Origin: Pseudomonas sp. LS1212
GTDB lineage: Bacteria > Pseudomonadota > Gammaproteobacteria > Pseudomonadales > Pseudomonadaceae
NCBI RefSeq assembly: GCF_024741815.1
Contig: NZ_CP102951.1
Span: forward strand, 1,813,001 to 1,877,000
Direction of reading: 5' to 3'
DNA length: 64,000 bases
The position numbers and the translations under genes are program-made. This document shows positions 15,552 to 24,968 of the stretch, one piece after another. The notes below the pieces were generated by a model. It made no database searches, had not been told where the DNA came from, and saw only the letters and a program-made list of their open reading frames with translations. Within the stretch, counting starts at the first letter, position 1, and each line of letters begins with the position of its first letter.

Positions 15552-18500
15552 TCAGCCCGAAATTCCCGTTGGGCGAGGCTGTTGTTCCAGCTCGGTCTTC
15601 TCATTGACCAGTTCCCGTTTCCCGGTTTGATACGTCAGGGTCAACGCCAGGTAGCGCTCCTTGTATTGCTCTTCGGTCAGTTCGGCCTGTTGTTCCCATA
15701 GCGTGCTTTGGCTCGCTTCAAAACGTTGGTCGATGGGGGCGAAGTCGCTGGCGTATTTGTGCTCCAGGAAGTCGATCCAGAAATCTCGTTCAGCGATGAA
15801 GTCTTGCAACTGGGAGGTTTCTTCCAAGGCCAGAATTTGTGCTTCTGCCGCATCCAGTTTCGCCAGAGAGACCCCGGCAATCTCCTGGAAATGCATGGTC
15901 CTGGGCTGGCCGGGCAACTCCAGCCGATGGGCAAGCCCTATGCGATAAGCGAGGTGGACTTCCAGGTCATCGACAGTGTCCACGCCCGTGATAGCCGTGC
16001 GATCGGCAATATCCCGAGTGGCAATGTCATTGAGTTTTTCCAGGCGAAACAACCCGCGCGCAAGGGTAAGCAGCCCGCTGGAATCCTGTGCGTTCAGCGC
16101 CCGGGAGTGGACGTTGAATACCAGCGTCTTGACCTCCAGGGCACTGAAGATCACCAGGACACTGTCCGCGCAGGTTCTGGGGATGGTTGCCAGGTCGAAC
16201 AGCTCCTTGCGCAGGGCCGTGTTTTCATAGGCAGCATCGACTGCCTGCCAGACGCGTCGCGTCAGGTCATTGCGCGTGTGCTTGAAGTCAGAGGTCCCGG
16301 TCAGGTCTGCCAGCACGCGCATGAAATGCTCCGATGCCGGTTCGGCCGAAAGGCGCTCCCAGCGTTCATTTTTTTGTGCCCACAGCGAATCATCGGCATC
16401 AGGTAACCAGAATGTGCGCACGTGAGGCGCGGGAATAGTGCTATGGCTTGGGCCACTGGGGTAGAAATGGTTACGGTCATGATAATCGGCCAGCCGTACC
16501 AGTGAGTTGGCGGACAGCGGGTTATCGTGCAGAACGATATGCTGGACCAGACGCGGGTCTGCCTCGAACAAGGTGTCGGGAAGCTCGCGGATCCGGTTGT
16601 CGCGCAGGTCGACACGAACCAGGTCCAGGCGATCGAGCAGTCCGGTGGGCAAGCGATCGATACCGGTGTCGCGTAAACGTAGAATCCGTAAAAGATTCAG
16701 GTGGCTCACGTCCGGTAATTCACTGATGCGGTTAAGACTCAGGTTGAGTTCCTCAAGTCGCCTGAGCCCACCGAGCGTGGCGATATCCGCTGCGCTCAGG
16801 CGAATTCGATTGGCCTGCAGGTTCAGCGCCCTGAGCGAGGTCATCCGTCCCAATGCCGGCGGTAAAGTCGTGAGTTGATTATCGCTGATATCCAGCCATT
16901 GAACACCGCTGAAATGCCGCATGAACCCTTCGGGAATCTCAAGCAACTGTGCATCATGCAAATTCAGGTCGACCACATGGCTGAAGTCGGTACCCGGCGG
17001 TAGTTCGGGTAGTTGTCCGATTCGACTGCCTTCCAGGTTCAGCCGATAACCCAGCAGGCTGCCGTCTGGGCGGTCGAGGCGGGCGGTCTGTCGCCGCCAG
17101 CAGCGCCGTAACTGATTGGCGACTTGTACGCGCTCGGGTGGTCTGCGTGACGTCGACGGGCCAGATTCATGCACCCACCGGCTCAGCGCCTGGTCGAGGC
17201 TTTCGAACTCACGTTGACGGCGCAGCAGCGCCACCCGGGCATCAGCCCCCGATATGCGCAGCGCGCTCAGGAGGTTTTCGATCTGCTCATTGGAAAAGTC
17301 CGGGTAGAGTCGACGAACCTGACCGGCCACCGATGACCTCCGTGCTGTAGGGTCGCCACGTCCACTCAAGGGGTAGCCAATCCGCCCATCGTCAAGTCGC
17401 CGGGGTGGGTTGAACCAGGCGCGATCCGGCGCCTGGCCGAGCATCCGCGCGGCGTCCTGGCGTTTTGTGGTGGCCAGCCTTGCCAGCGCAAGGCGCGGAT
17501 CGTCGGCGGTTTCAGGGCTTGTAAGGTCCACTGCGCTTTGCTCGTGCAGATGCAGCGACAGCTTGTCGGTGTCGGGATTGATCACCGAGTCGAGGTAGAA
17601 TCCTTCAATGGCCCGATTCAGGCGAACTTCACGCAGGTGTTTCCTGGCTGCTTCGGCCATGGGCAGTGGCACCCGCATTTGCGTGGTCAAGCGTGTTCGT
17701 TCGGCGCTGGTGGCGGCGTCGATCAGTTGTTCGACCACCGGCAAGGGCAGCCCGGGGAACTCGCGGCATACCGTCGTTTCGGGCCCGGTTACCGGGCGGT
17801 TGCGTGCACTGTAAAGCGTGTCGAACAGCTTTGGACGCTGTTCTATGGCATGCTCGGCAATCTGTTGCGCGGTCAGGAATTCATCCGTGTCCTCACTACT
17901 CGACAGCAATTGTGCCTGCTCATTGAGCACATCCCAGATACTGCTCAGAACGACGTCACCGCGGATAGTTGCCAACGTGTTTTGGATACCCGATATCGGG
18001 TCCGCTGCCTCCATCTGTTCGATAAAGCGAGTGAGCTTCTGATCCAGCTGCCAACGCGCAACGGCATCGAGCAATGCGCCTGGGGGCGCCAAGTTGTTCA
18101 GGTGAATTCGCCGCAGCGCTGCCTCATCCAGCCCTGTCACGGCCAACACTTGCTCGATAGCTTCATTGGAGAGCGCCGTAAAATTCGAACCCAGGCGTCT
18201 GAACAGGTAGTGCTCGCCTTGCCACTCCAATGGGCTATCCAGCGCTGCCCGCCAGGCGCCGACACCGTTATGTTCAAGGATGGGGGCATAACCCTGGGCC
18301 CTGCTCGGGTGGCGCAGGCGCCACTTGCCCGTTGCAGGGTCAAAGTAGGTCGAATAGGTTTTGCCGTCCATGCGGACATAGTGTCGGTTGCCGACTGCAA
18401 GCAGGCCTTGTTCGTCTTCGCTGGCCTGGGCAGAAAGCGCCGGGTCAACCTCGTAAGGCGTCAAGTCCGGACTCCACAGCCGGCTCTGGCCGCTGTCGAG

Positions 18501-19979
18501 GGTGATAGGCACCAAACCGTCGAAAAACCTTGAAGCGGCAGACGTCGTGGCGCCAATCACTGCACCCACGCCTGCCACCAGTGCCACGTTCTGCGCTACG
18601 TCGGTCAGGCGAGAGAGCGCCTCGCGGCGGTCACCTCCGCGCCAATCCTCGATGCCGTGGAACACTTCGCTCATCAGCTCAACCGCCGTAACGGCCAGCA
18701 CGACTTCCGCCACGCCCGGGACAAAAAACGAAGCCGCACTCAGCAGGTTCATGCCAAACGTCTGCGCTTGCCTCCGTTTTTCTTGCAGGGTCTTGAGGTC
18801 TTCGTCTGCCGTCGGTACGGCCAGGAAGCGAGCATCGGCCATGGTTTTTTCAATCGACAGCCGAACCCATTCATCGAACGGATCAACCTGGACGAGAAGG
18901 GTACGCAGGTCCAGGCTGGCGTTGTCAGCGAGCGCCTGCTCCAGCGCCTGCTGAAATGTCGGCATGTTTTTGCGCGGCACCAGCTGATAGAAAAGCTTGC
19001 GGTAGTCCTCCTGTTCCAGGCGCCCCTTCAAATAGTTTTCACAATCGTCCCAAGTGGTGAATTCCTTGAGTGGGGAAACGGAGTCACCCGAGATGTAGAT
19101 AACCAGCTTCGACAGCCGGTATTGTCTCTGGGCATAGAGGTCAAAGGTGCCAGTGGGCCTCCATGTCTCGAACAGCATGATGTTCGACAGTGGCTGCCCC
19201 AGCATGTTCAGGCGCTTGTGATAAACCTTGAGGCCTTCCAGGGTCACATCGGCCTTCAGCTCGCTGACCTCGAGCAACATGCGATACGCAAGCCCCGATA
19301 TCTGCTTTTTAATGACCGCAATGTACGTAGCCACGGCCAGGTCGTGGCGCTTGTTGTCCTTGAGGGCTGAACGAACGCGCGCCTGGGCCTGAGGCGCCGT
19401 TTCGTGTTCACTGGCAGCCGGGTTGAAAATGGCGTTGAGGTGAGCCTGGTACTTTGCGCCCAGGTCCAGGGTCCGGCACAGGTCGACAAATTGTTCGGGC
19501 TTGATCTGTACGGGCAGGGGGCTGTCGTCGCCGCGCACCAGCCCGCTCCAATTGTTAGAGGCCCATGAACTGGCAGGGCTGGCCTCGAAATTATGCAGCG
19601 CCGCTTGCAGTAGAGACTGTTTGAAAGAGCTGTTGCGCCACTCGCGATTGCCCACTGGGCGTAAATCCGAGACCAGCGTTGTCGAGCCCTGAAGGTAAAA
19701 GTCGCTATAGATGTCCAGCCCGTTGCCGAACTGCCTGCGCAAGGCGTCGCTCAATAACGGTGCGGCAAATTGATGGATGCCGCGCAGCCCCTTGAGCAGC
19801 TCGCGTACCTTGCCATGATATTGATGACTCAAAAGCAGAGTTTCGCTCAGTGCCTTGAGTGCTGCTGGGTCGGCTGTGTTCAGCCAGGCGGGGAGATTCT
19901 GTTGTACCAACAGCTCGTTGAACGCGCCTGCAGATTCAATGCTGGATAGGAGGGCGGTTGGATTTTCTGATCCAGACAT
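15552..19979 (-). CDS. Large LRR/NEL-type E3 ubiquitin ligase-like effector
   Basis: This 1475-residue protein starts at MSGSENP (GGAG 7 bases upstream; the 12 codons before it look spurious). The long N-terminal part (about 1-480) resembles the dermonecrotic-toxin-like domain found in Pseudomonas relatives, with an Ala/Val-rich possible membrane segment near 420-520. Leucine-rich repeats lie at about 985-1165 (for example LRALNLQANRIRLS, LEELNLSLNRISELP). The C-terminus resembles the NEL domain of IpaH/SspH ligases, with the candidate catalytic Cys1270 in TCADSVL. It probably targets eukaryotic hosts; the secretion route is not shown and no chaperone gene is adjacent. Confidence 0.75.
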   Translation of the reverse strand: MSGSENPTALLSSIESAGAFNELLVQQNLPAWLNTADPAALKALSETLLLSHQYHGKVRELLKGLRGIHQFAAPLLSDALRRQFGNGLDIYSDFYLQGSTTLVSDLRPVGNREWRNSSFKQSLLQAALHNFEASPASSWASNNWSGLVRGDDSPLPVQIKPEQFVDLCRTLDLGAKYQAHLNAIFNPAASEHETAPQAQARVRSALKDNKRHDLAVATYIAVIKKQISGLAYRMLLEVSELKADVTLEGLKVYHKRLNMLGQPLSNIMLFETWRPTGTFDLYAQRQYRLSKLVIYISGDSVSPLKEFTTWDDCENYLKGRLEQEDYRKLFYQLVPRKNMPTFQQALEQALADNASLDLRTLLVQVDPFDEWVRLSIEKTMADARFLAVPTADEDLKTLQEKRRQAQTFGMNLLSAASFFVPGVAEVVLAVTAVELMSEVFHGIEDWRGGDRREALSRLTDVAQNVALVAGVGAVIGATTSAASRFFDGLVPITLDSGQSRLWSPDLTPYEVDPALSAQASEDEQGLLAVGNRHYVRMDGKTYSTYFDPATGKWRLRHPSRAQGYAPILEHNGVGAWRAALDSPLEWQGEHYLFRRLGSNFTALSNEAIEQVLAVTGLDEAALRRIHLNNLAPPGALLDAVARWQLDQKLTRFIEQMEAADPISGIQNTLATIRGDVVLSSIWDVLNEQAQLLSSSEDTDEFLTAQQIAEHAIEQRPKLFDTLYSARNRPVTGPETTVCREFPGLPLPVVEQLIDAATSAERTRLTTQMRVPLPMAEAARKHLREVRLNRAIEGFYLDSVINPDTDKLSLHLHEQSAVDLTSPETADDPRLALARLATTKRQDAARMLGQAPDRAWFNPPRRLDDGRIGYPLSGRGDPTARRSSVAGQVRRLYPDFSNEQIENLLSALRISGADARVALLRRQREFESLDQALSRWVHESGPSTSRRPPERVQVANQLRRCWRRQTARLDRPDGSLLGYRLNLEGSRIGQLPELPPGTDFSHVVDLNLHDAQLLEIPEGFMRHFSGVQWLDISDNQLTTLPPALGRMTSLRALNLQANRIRLSAADIATLGGLRRLEELNLSLNRISELPDVSHLNLLRILRLRDTGIDRLPTGLLDRLDLVRVDLRDNRIRELPDTLFEADPRLVQHIVLHDNPLSANSLVRLADYHDRNHFYPSGPSHSTIPAPHVRTFWLPDADDSLWAQKNERWERLSAEPASEHFMRVLADLTGTSDFKHTRNDLTRRVWQAVDAAYENTALRKELFDLATIPRTCADSVLVIFSALEVKTLVFNVHSRALNAQDSSGLLTLARGLFRLEKLNDIATRDIADRTAITGVDTVDDLEVHLAYRIGLAHRLELPGQPRTMHFQEIAGVSLAKLDAAEAQILALEETSQLQDFIAERDFWIDFLEHKYASDFAPIDQRFEASQSTLWEQQAELTEEQYKERYLALTLTYQTGKRELVNEKTELEQQPRPTGISG

Positions 19980-20068
19980 ATGATCGCTCCGTGATGTGAT
20001 AGGAGCGGCCAGCATAAATTCGTGCGCCGGGGCGAAATCGATAACTAATTACTTTTGTCGGGTCGTGC

Positions 20069-20096
20069 AAGGCGCACCCGTTGCCAGGTGCGCCTT
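20069..20096. terminator. Perfect hairpin beside the mbtH remnant
   Basis: AAGGCGCACC (20069-20078) and GGTGCGCCTT (20087-20096) form a perfect 10-bp stem with an 8-base loop. It lies in the gap upstream of the NEL gene. No U tract follows on either strand, so its terminator role is uncertain. Confidence 0.4.
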
Positions 20097-20189
20097 CACG
20101 CGCCATTAGGTTGGTGACGACATAGCTGTCCAGATTGGCTTGCTGGCCCAGTTCGCCCAGGGCGCTGTGGGGAGAGGTGGCTATTCGGG

Positions 20190-20367
20190 CGACAAACGGC
20201 GATATTCGATCTGACCTGAATACAAGGCAATCCCCGATGGCTGGCGCGCCGTGGGCAAGAGCGGCCTGAAAAAGAAGGACTGCCTGGCCTGCATCGACGA
20301 AGTCTGGACCAACATGCGGCCGCTGAGCCTTCGCCAGAAAATGGCAGCAAGCGCGGCGGCTCAATAA
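20190..20367 (+). pseudogene. MbtH-like protein remnant
   Basis: The plus-strand frame ending at TAA 20365 reads YSI-stop-PEYKAIPDGW and then RAVGKSGLKKKDCLACIDEV and MRPLSLRQKM. This is the core of the MbtH family, small activators of NRPS adenylation domains. The first conserved Trp codon of the family is TGA here and the natural start is missing, so the gene is broken. The intact partner would pair with the thioesterase directly downstream, as in Pseudomonas siderophore loci. Confidence 0.8.
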
Positions 20368-20377
20368 GGAGACCCAA

Positions 20378-21094
20378 GTCTCGACACTGACCCTGTTTTG
20401 CCTGCCTTACTCGGGCGCCAGTGCCATGGTCTACAGTCGCTGGCGACGCAAGTTGCCGGCATGGCTGAACCTGCGCCCGGTCGAGTTGCCAGGGCGCGGC
20501 GCGCGGTTTGGCGAACCCCTGCAGACCGACATGCAGGCCCTGGCCCGGCAACTGGCCGGCGAGCATCGGCTGGCGTCCCAGCAACCCTACGCGCTGTTGG
20601 GCCACAGCATGGGGGCGCTATTGGCCTTCGAACTGGCGCACGAACTCCAGGCGCTGGGTTGCCCTGCGCCCGTTGCCCTGTTTGCCAGCGGAACCGCAGC
20701 GCCGACGCGGCGCGAAGATTACGATCGCGGTTGGGCCGAGCCCAAGAGCGATAAAGAACTGATCGACAACTTGCGCAACCTGCAAGGCACGCCTGAAGAG
20801 GTACTGGCCAACGACGAGCTCATGAGCCTGACCTTGCCGGTGCTGCGCGCCGACTTTCTGTTGTGTGGCCGCTACTGCTACCGCCAGCGGCCAGCCTTGC
20901 GCTGCCCGGTGCATGTGCTGGGCGGTGAGACGGACAAGGCCAGCGAAGAACAATTGCTGGCCTGGAGGCAGGAAGGCTGCGGCGATTTCTCACTGGAGGT
21001 CTTTCCGGGCGGGCACTTCTTTATTCACGAGCATGAAGAGCGAGTACTGGGGGTGCTGCAGGCATCGCTGGAGCCGCATCGGTTGTCGGCGTGA
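20378..21094 (+). CDS. Type II thioesterase (PvdG/PA2411-like), possibly decaying at its start
   Basis: External thioesterases remove wrongly loaded acyl groups from NRPS carrier proteins. The protein reads TLFCLPYSGASA, VELPGRGARFGEP, LLGHSMGALLAFELA (Ser nucleophile), a late Asp in GGETDKAS and the catalytic His in FPGGHFFIHEHE. Homology begins at codon 20378-20380, which is GTC, not a start codon, although AAGGAG lies about 10 bases upstream. The first usable start is ATG 20426, which cuts off the first strand (222 residues). With the broken mbtH upstream, this suggests a dying NRPS accessory pair. Confidence 0.75.
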   Translation, partial: VSTLTLFCLPYSGASAMVYSRWRRKLPAWLNLRPVELPGRGARFGEPLQTDMQALARQLAGEHRLASQQPYALLGHSMGALLAFELAHELQALGCPAPVALFASGTAAPTRREDYDRGWAEPKSDKELIDNLRNLQGTPEEVLANDELMSLTLPVLRADFLLCGRYCYRQRPALRCPVHVLGGETDKASEEQLLAWRQEGCGDFSLEVFPGGHFFIHEHEERVLGVLQASLEPHRLSA

Positions 21095-21114
21095 ACTCAA
21101 GGGCATAAGGACAT

Positions 21115-21145
21115 AAAAAAGCCCGGCGGGTGAGGCCGGGCTTTT
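21115..21145 (+). terminator. Rho-independent terminator after the thioesterase
   Basis: AAAAAA, then a perfect GCCCGGC/GCCGGGC stem (21121-21127 and 21135-21141, 7-base loop) and TTTT. The flanking A and T runs make it usable in both directions. Confidence 0.85.
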
Positions 21146-21370
21146 GGGTGGGGTACTGCGGATGGGCGACTCATGCACTGATGGTGGTCCGGGAACGAGA
21201 GAACGCGCCGTTAGTGGCTCAAAAGGCTGTCGCAGTGGCGCACCCGCTCGACCGCATGGCGGGCGCAGTTTCTGATATTGCCGGGAGCCCCTGCGTGTCG
21301 TGCGCGACCCCGGCTCATGCGTTGCACGCAGTACATCAGACACGATAGTGGAGCGCACCGAGTGATGTAC

Positions 21371-22267
21371 TTAGAGTATATCGCAGGGCCTTGCATCATC
21401 CTCGCGATGATGATGCGGTGCCAGGGTGTGATGAGGATCCGTGTTCTGCAATCCGCCCTCCAGCCAGTGGAGCGTGGCTTCCTCTGCACGACGGATCAGC
21501 TCACCGGTTTGCGAGAAGTCATAGGTGTTGACGGCCAGCGGGCACAACGGAGGGACGACGATCAGCTCACATCGACCGCTGAAGCGATCGACGTCGGCCA
21601 GGAGTTGGCGCATTGCCATCAAGTTGAGCGAATGCATCACGATGGCCAGCGCACCACGGGGCGGCGCCTGCAGTACGCATGGCGACCCCGTCGGTATGAT
21701 CACCAGCCGGGTCGCGCCCAGGGAAACCGCCGCGCTGATCGGGGTATTGCTGGAAACACAACCGTCTATCAACGACCGGCCCGCGATGGTCACCCCCGGA
21801 AATACCGCCGGGATGGCCGCGCTGGCGAGCAGCGCCTCTTCGATCTCCCCCGAAGACAGGATGACCTCGGTACCGTCCAGCACGTCAGTGGCAACAACGT
21901 GACAGGGCAAGGCGGCCTCCTCCAGACGCCGATAGGGTAGCTGCGAGGCGATGAGCGCGCGCAATTGGCGGGGCAGCGCGAAGTGGTCGCGCCGCCCGAG
22001 CAGGCACAGCACGGTGCCCAATGTCGAGAAGGGAAAGATATCCGTGCGCCGCAAACTCATCCAGATTTGCTCGAGGCGCGCGATGCCGGCTTCGTCCGGG
22101 CTCGCGGCATAATAGGCCGCGTTGATCGCACCCACCGAGGCACCGACGATAAAATCCGGCTTGATCTGCTCTTTGTTCAGCGCCTTGAGCATGCCGACCT
22201 GGACTGCGCCCAGGCTGCCACCGCCGGCCAGTACGAATGCGGTCTTGCGGGTTGTCTGTTCAATCAT
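21371..22267 (-). CDS. Patatin-like phospholipase
   Basis: This 298-residue protein has the patatin oxyanion loop LAGGGSLGAVQVG near residue 13, the Ser nucleophile in GASVGAINA near residue 43 and the dyad Asp in SLIDGCVSSN near residue 180 (DGC rather than the usual DGG or DGA). No signal peptide is seen. It is likely a cytoplasmic or membrane-associated lipid acyl hydrolase. The C-terminus is His-rich (PHHTLAPHHH). It lies 40 bp downstream of the oxidoreductase on the same strand and could be co-transcribed. Confidence 0.85.
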   Translation of the reverse strand: MIEQTTRKTAFVLAGGGSLGAVQVGMLKALNKEQIKPDFIVGASVGAINAAYYAASPDEAGIARLEQIWMSLRRTDIFPFSTLGTVLCLLGRRDHFALPRQLRALIASQLPYRRLEEAALPCHVVATDVLDGTEVILSSGEIEEALLASAAIPAVFPGVTIAGRSLIDGCVSSNTPISAAVSLGATRLVIIPTGSPCVLQAPPRGALAIVMHSLNLMAMRQLLADVDRFSGRCELIVVPPLCPLAVNTYDFSQTGELIRRAEEATLHWLEGGLQNTDPHHTLAPHHHREDDARPCDIL

Positions 22268-22306
22268 GCAAACCGTCCGGACACTTATCCGACCTGCGCG
22301 AAGGGG

Positions 22307-23821
22307 TCAAACCTGCAATGCCGCCTCGATGCACAGGTTCTCCAGATCTCGGCCGACCGATGCCGCCGCGACCAGTTCGCCGGCACGGAAAAAGCGTGCA
22401 GTGAAGTCCCGCTGCGGCAAGCTGCCGTAAATCCGAACCTCATCCCAACCGCCGGCATAACCGGTGTAGCGAAGGTCCAGGCCATAGTGGTGGGTCCAGA
22501 AAAACGGTACATCCGTGAAGGCCTGTCCGGCACCGAGCATATTGGCAGCGGCAGCCTGGCCCTGGCGCTGGGCATGGACCCAGTGCTCGATCCGGATCGG
22601 TTCACCGCCGTAGGGGTAGCGTGCAACATCGCCGGCTGCGAAGAGGCCGGCAACCGATGTCTGCAGGTTGGCATCGACCAGGATACCGTCCTCTACCGCA
22701 AGCCCTGCCGCCGCCGCGAGCTCGGTGCGCGGCGTGACGCCGGTGCCCAGTAGCAGCAGGTCGGCGTCAATCGCGGTGCCGTCCGTCAAGGTCAGCACCT
22801 TGCCGTTGAAGCCTTTGACGGAGGAGCCCAGGTGAAATATCACTCCCTGTTCCTGGTGCAGGCCGGTGATGAAACCGCCCAGTTCGCGACCGAGCACAGC
22901 CTCCATCGGTACCTCCTCAGGCGCTACCACATGCACCTCGAGCCCGCGCGAGCGCAGGGCCGCCGCGGCCTCCATGCCGATGAAACCGGCGCCGATCAAC
23001 GCCACCGACGTTGCCTCCTTGCTTGCCTCGACAATGGCCCGGGCATCGTCCAGCGAGCGCAGTACGAAGGCATTGGGCAGGTCGAACCCGGCAATGGGCA
23101 AGCGCCGCGGTTGCGCGCCGGTTGCAATCAGCAAGGCGTCATAGGGCAGTTGTTCGCCTGCTGCGGTGATCACCTGGCGCGCTGCGGTATCGATCGCGCT
23201 GACGTTGCAGCCCAGCCGCAGGTCGATCTTGCGATTGGTATAGAACTTGGGGCCCCGCAGCGGGATCCAGTCTTCCGGTGCGGTCCCGGCCAGGTAGTCC
23301 TTGGACAGATTGGGGCGATCATAGGGGGCCGACGGATCGGCGCTGAGCATCGACAATGTACCGCCATAGCCCAGCTCGCGCAGCCGCAAGGCCGCCGCAT
23401 AACCGGCAGCGCCGCCACCGATGATCACGATGCGTTCGGGTCGGGGTTGCTGTGCGGGTGGTTGCGCCGGCCAGTCGACGGTTGCCTCGGCCCGCACGAA
23501 CAGGGTCTGGCCGACGATTTCCAGGCGCCATGTTGTCAACGCCGAGAAGGCGGGTGCCCGCAACGCGGCCCCCGTGCGCAGGTTGAAACAGGCATGGTGC
23601 CAGGGGCAACGGATTTCGTCGCCGATCACCAGGCCTTCGGCCAGTGGCGCACCATAGTGGCTGCAGCGCCCGCTGAGCGCGTGAATGCCGTCATCGAGTC
23701 GCACCAGCAGGGCGGGATCGCCATTGACATGGCCGGCGAGCACGCCACTCTCCGGCACGCTGGCCAGGGGTACGCCTTTGCTGAAGTCGGGACCGGGGGG
23801 AGGGGGGTCTGTTTGTGCCAT
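22307..23821 (-). CDS. Rieske-FAD oxidoreductase (AIFM3-like ferredoxin reductase)
   Basis: This 504-residue fusion protein carries a Rieske [2Fe-2S] domain at about 15-115 (CSHYGAPL and CPWHHACF) and a pyridine-nucleotide-disulfide-type reductase with the FAD loop VIIGGGAAGYAA near 135, the NAD loop ALIGAGFIGMEAA near 275 and LFAAGDVARY near 410. It probably passes electrons from NAD(P)H through FAD to the Rieske centre and an oxygenase or other acceptor. The start is ATG 23821, with AAGGAG 7 bases upstream; the longer reading to 23926 is not needed. Confidence 0.88.
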   Translation of the reverse strand: MAQTDPPPPGPDFSKGVPLASVPESGVLAGHVNGDPALLVRLDDGIHALSGRCSHYGAPLAEGLVIGDEIRCPWHHACFNLRTGAALRAPAFSALTTWRLEIVGQTLFVRAEATVDWPAQPPAQQPRPERIVIIGGGAAGYAAALRLRELGYGGTLSMLSADPSAPYDRPNLSKDYLAGTAPEDWIPLRGPKFYTNRKIDLRLGCNVSAIDTAARQVITAAGEQLPYDALLIATGAQPRRLPIAGFDLPNAFVLRSLDDARAIVEASKEATSVALIGAGFIGMEAAAALRSRGLEVHVVAPEEVPMEAVLGRELGGFITGLHQEQGVIFHLGSSVKGFNGKVLTLTDGTAIDADLLLLGTGVTPRTELAAAAGLAVEDGILVDANLQTSVAGLFAAGDVARYPYGGEPIRIEHWVHAQRQGQAAAANMLGAGQAFTDVPFFWTHHYGLDLRYTGYAGGWDEVRIYGSLPQRDFTARFFRAGELVAAASVGRDLENLCIEAALQV

Positions 23822-23973
23822 CGTGCGGCTCCTTGGATGGAAAATCCGCCGGCTCTGCAGCCGTTTTGCAATGACCAGATGATCAGGGGCGTTGGATTGA
23901 GCCAGTGGGGGCCAAGCCAACTTCATCTGTCAGTATAGGCGAGAGATCAGGTTGGGTTTTTTGGGTGTCTGTC

Positions 23974-24051
23974 GGGCCTCATCGCTGGCAAGCCAGCTCC
24001 CACAGGTATGGTGGGGGTTTTGTGGGAGCGGGCTTGCCCGCGATGAGGCCC
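23974..24051. repeat. Inverted REP pair (BIME)
   Basis: GGGCCTCATCGCTGGCAAGC continuing to CCCACAG (23974-24005) faces TGTGGGAGCGGGCTTGCCCG with GATGAGGCCC (24021-24051), a head-to-head REP pair of Pseudomonas type. It fills the gap upstream of the Rieske gene and downstream of the DUF1772 gene. Confidence 0.88.
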
Positions 24052-24075
24052 TCACAGACCACCTAAAAATCCACC

Positions 24076-24579
24076 TCACCCCACAGCCCCCACCCGCCAA
24101 AGCCCCAGCATCAACAACACCAATGCCACGGCAGCCGTGATCGTGCGCACATGGTTCCAGCGCGTCCATTTGACGACGTAATCGCTCCAGAACCCCGCCG
24201 CTTCAGCGCTCGAGGCATCGATCCACTCCAAGGCATTATTGAGCGGCACGTTGAAGGCCATGGTCACCACGACGTTGCCCACCAGATAGAGCACACCCCC
24301 CAGCAAAAGCAGGAAACTGCCCGGGCTTTGCCAGCTCACCAGCGAATAGATGACCAGTACCCCGCAAGTCGCCGCCGTGCCGAGAAAGAGCGACAGGAAC
24401 AACGGATTAAGCACCGTAACGTTGATCGCCTGCATGGCGGCAATGCCGCTGGGCGCGGGGATTCGGGCCAGGGCCTTCATCACGAAGTTGGAGAAGGCGT
24501 AGAACAGCCCGGCCATCAACCCGCAACCGACGGCGGCGAAGAGAGTCACGAGGAACAACAGTGCGGTGAGGAAGGTCAT
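24076..24579 (-). CDS. DUF1772 membrane protein
   Basis: This 167-residue protein has four hydrophobic segments (near residues 5-30, 55-80, 85-110 and 145-165) and conserved-looking PAPSGIAAMQAINVTVLNP and FNVPLNNALEW, typical of the DUF1772/anthrone-oxygenase-like membrane family. The function is unknown in Pseudomonas. It stands alone between two REP pairs. Confidence 0.8.
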   Translation of the reverse strand: MTFLTALLFLVTLFAAVGCGLMAGLFYAFSNFVMKALARIPAPSGIAAMQAINVTVLNPLFLSLFLGTAATCGVLVIYSLVSWQSPGSFLLLLGGVLYLVGNVVVTMAFNVPLNNALEWIDASSAEAAGFWSDYVVKWTRWNHVRTITAAVALVLLMLGLWRVGAVG

Positions 24580-24648
24580 GTGCTGGGCCTATGCGTAAGG
24601 GGGCAGTAACCCGTCAAGCATAGCTAGCCGATTTATCGAGGAGAATTC

Positions 24649-24712
24649 ATCGCTGGCAAGCCAGCTCCCACAAGGACTCCATCATACCTGTGGGAGCTGG
24701 CTTGCCAGCGAT
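24649..24712. repeat. Inverted REP pair (BIME)
   Basis: ATCGCTGGCAAGCCAGCTCC with CCACA and its inverse TGTGGGAGCTGGCTTGCCAG with CGAT form a near-perfect stem with an AT-rich centre. It is located between the DUF1772 gene and the small gene at 24738. Confidence 0.88.
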
Positions 24713-24737
24713 TGACCGCGAAGCGGTCATGAAGCAA

Positions 24738-24968
24738 TCAGCGTTTGCCCATCGAGCGGCGGGTGCCGTTCGGCGCGCGGCCAGGGGTCTTGTCGTGACT
24801 GGATTTGCCAGCCCCCGGGTAACGCGGCTGGTCCTGTTTTTTTGCAGAAGCAAAGGCTGCCGGCTTGAACGGGAAGGCGAACGCGGGAATGCCCGGCTTG
24901 CTGTCCTGGCTGTCGCCGCTGGTTTGTTCAGGGGTGGGCTCGACAGGCAGCGGGTGATCGACAGACAT
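24738..24968 (-). CDS. Small conserved-looking hypothetical protein
   Basis: This 76-residue protein starts at MSVDHPLPVEP, with GGAG 6 bases upstream. It is Pro-, Lys- and Ser-rich and probably disordered, with a basic tail (GRAPNGTRRSMGKR). It is divergent from polB and 165 bp away. I have the impression that Pseudomonas genomes often carry such a gene beside polB, but could not check. No function can be assigned. Confidence 0.55.
   Translation of the reverse strand: MSVDHPLPVEPTPEQTSGDSQDSKPGIPAFAFPFKPAAFASAKKQDQPRYPGAGKSSHDKTPGRAPNGTRRSMGKR

Noticed and set aside
20096..20605. Minus-strand frame across mbtH and the thioesterase
   Set aside because: The plus strand carries recognisable MbtH and thioesterase motifs here, and the minus frame has none.
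22832..23938. 368-codon open frame opposite the Rieske/FAD oxidoreductase
   Set aside because: Shadow frame of a well-supported gene; Gln/Arg-rich and without motifs.
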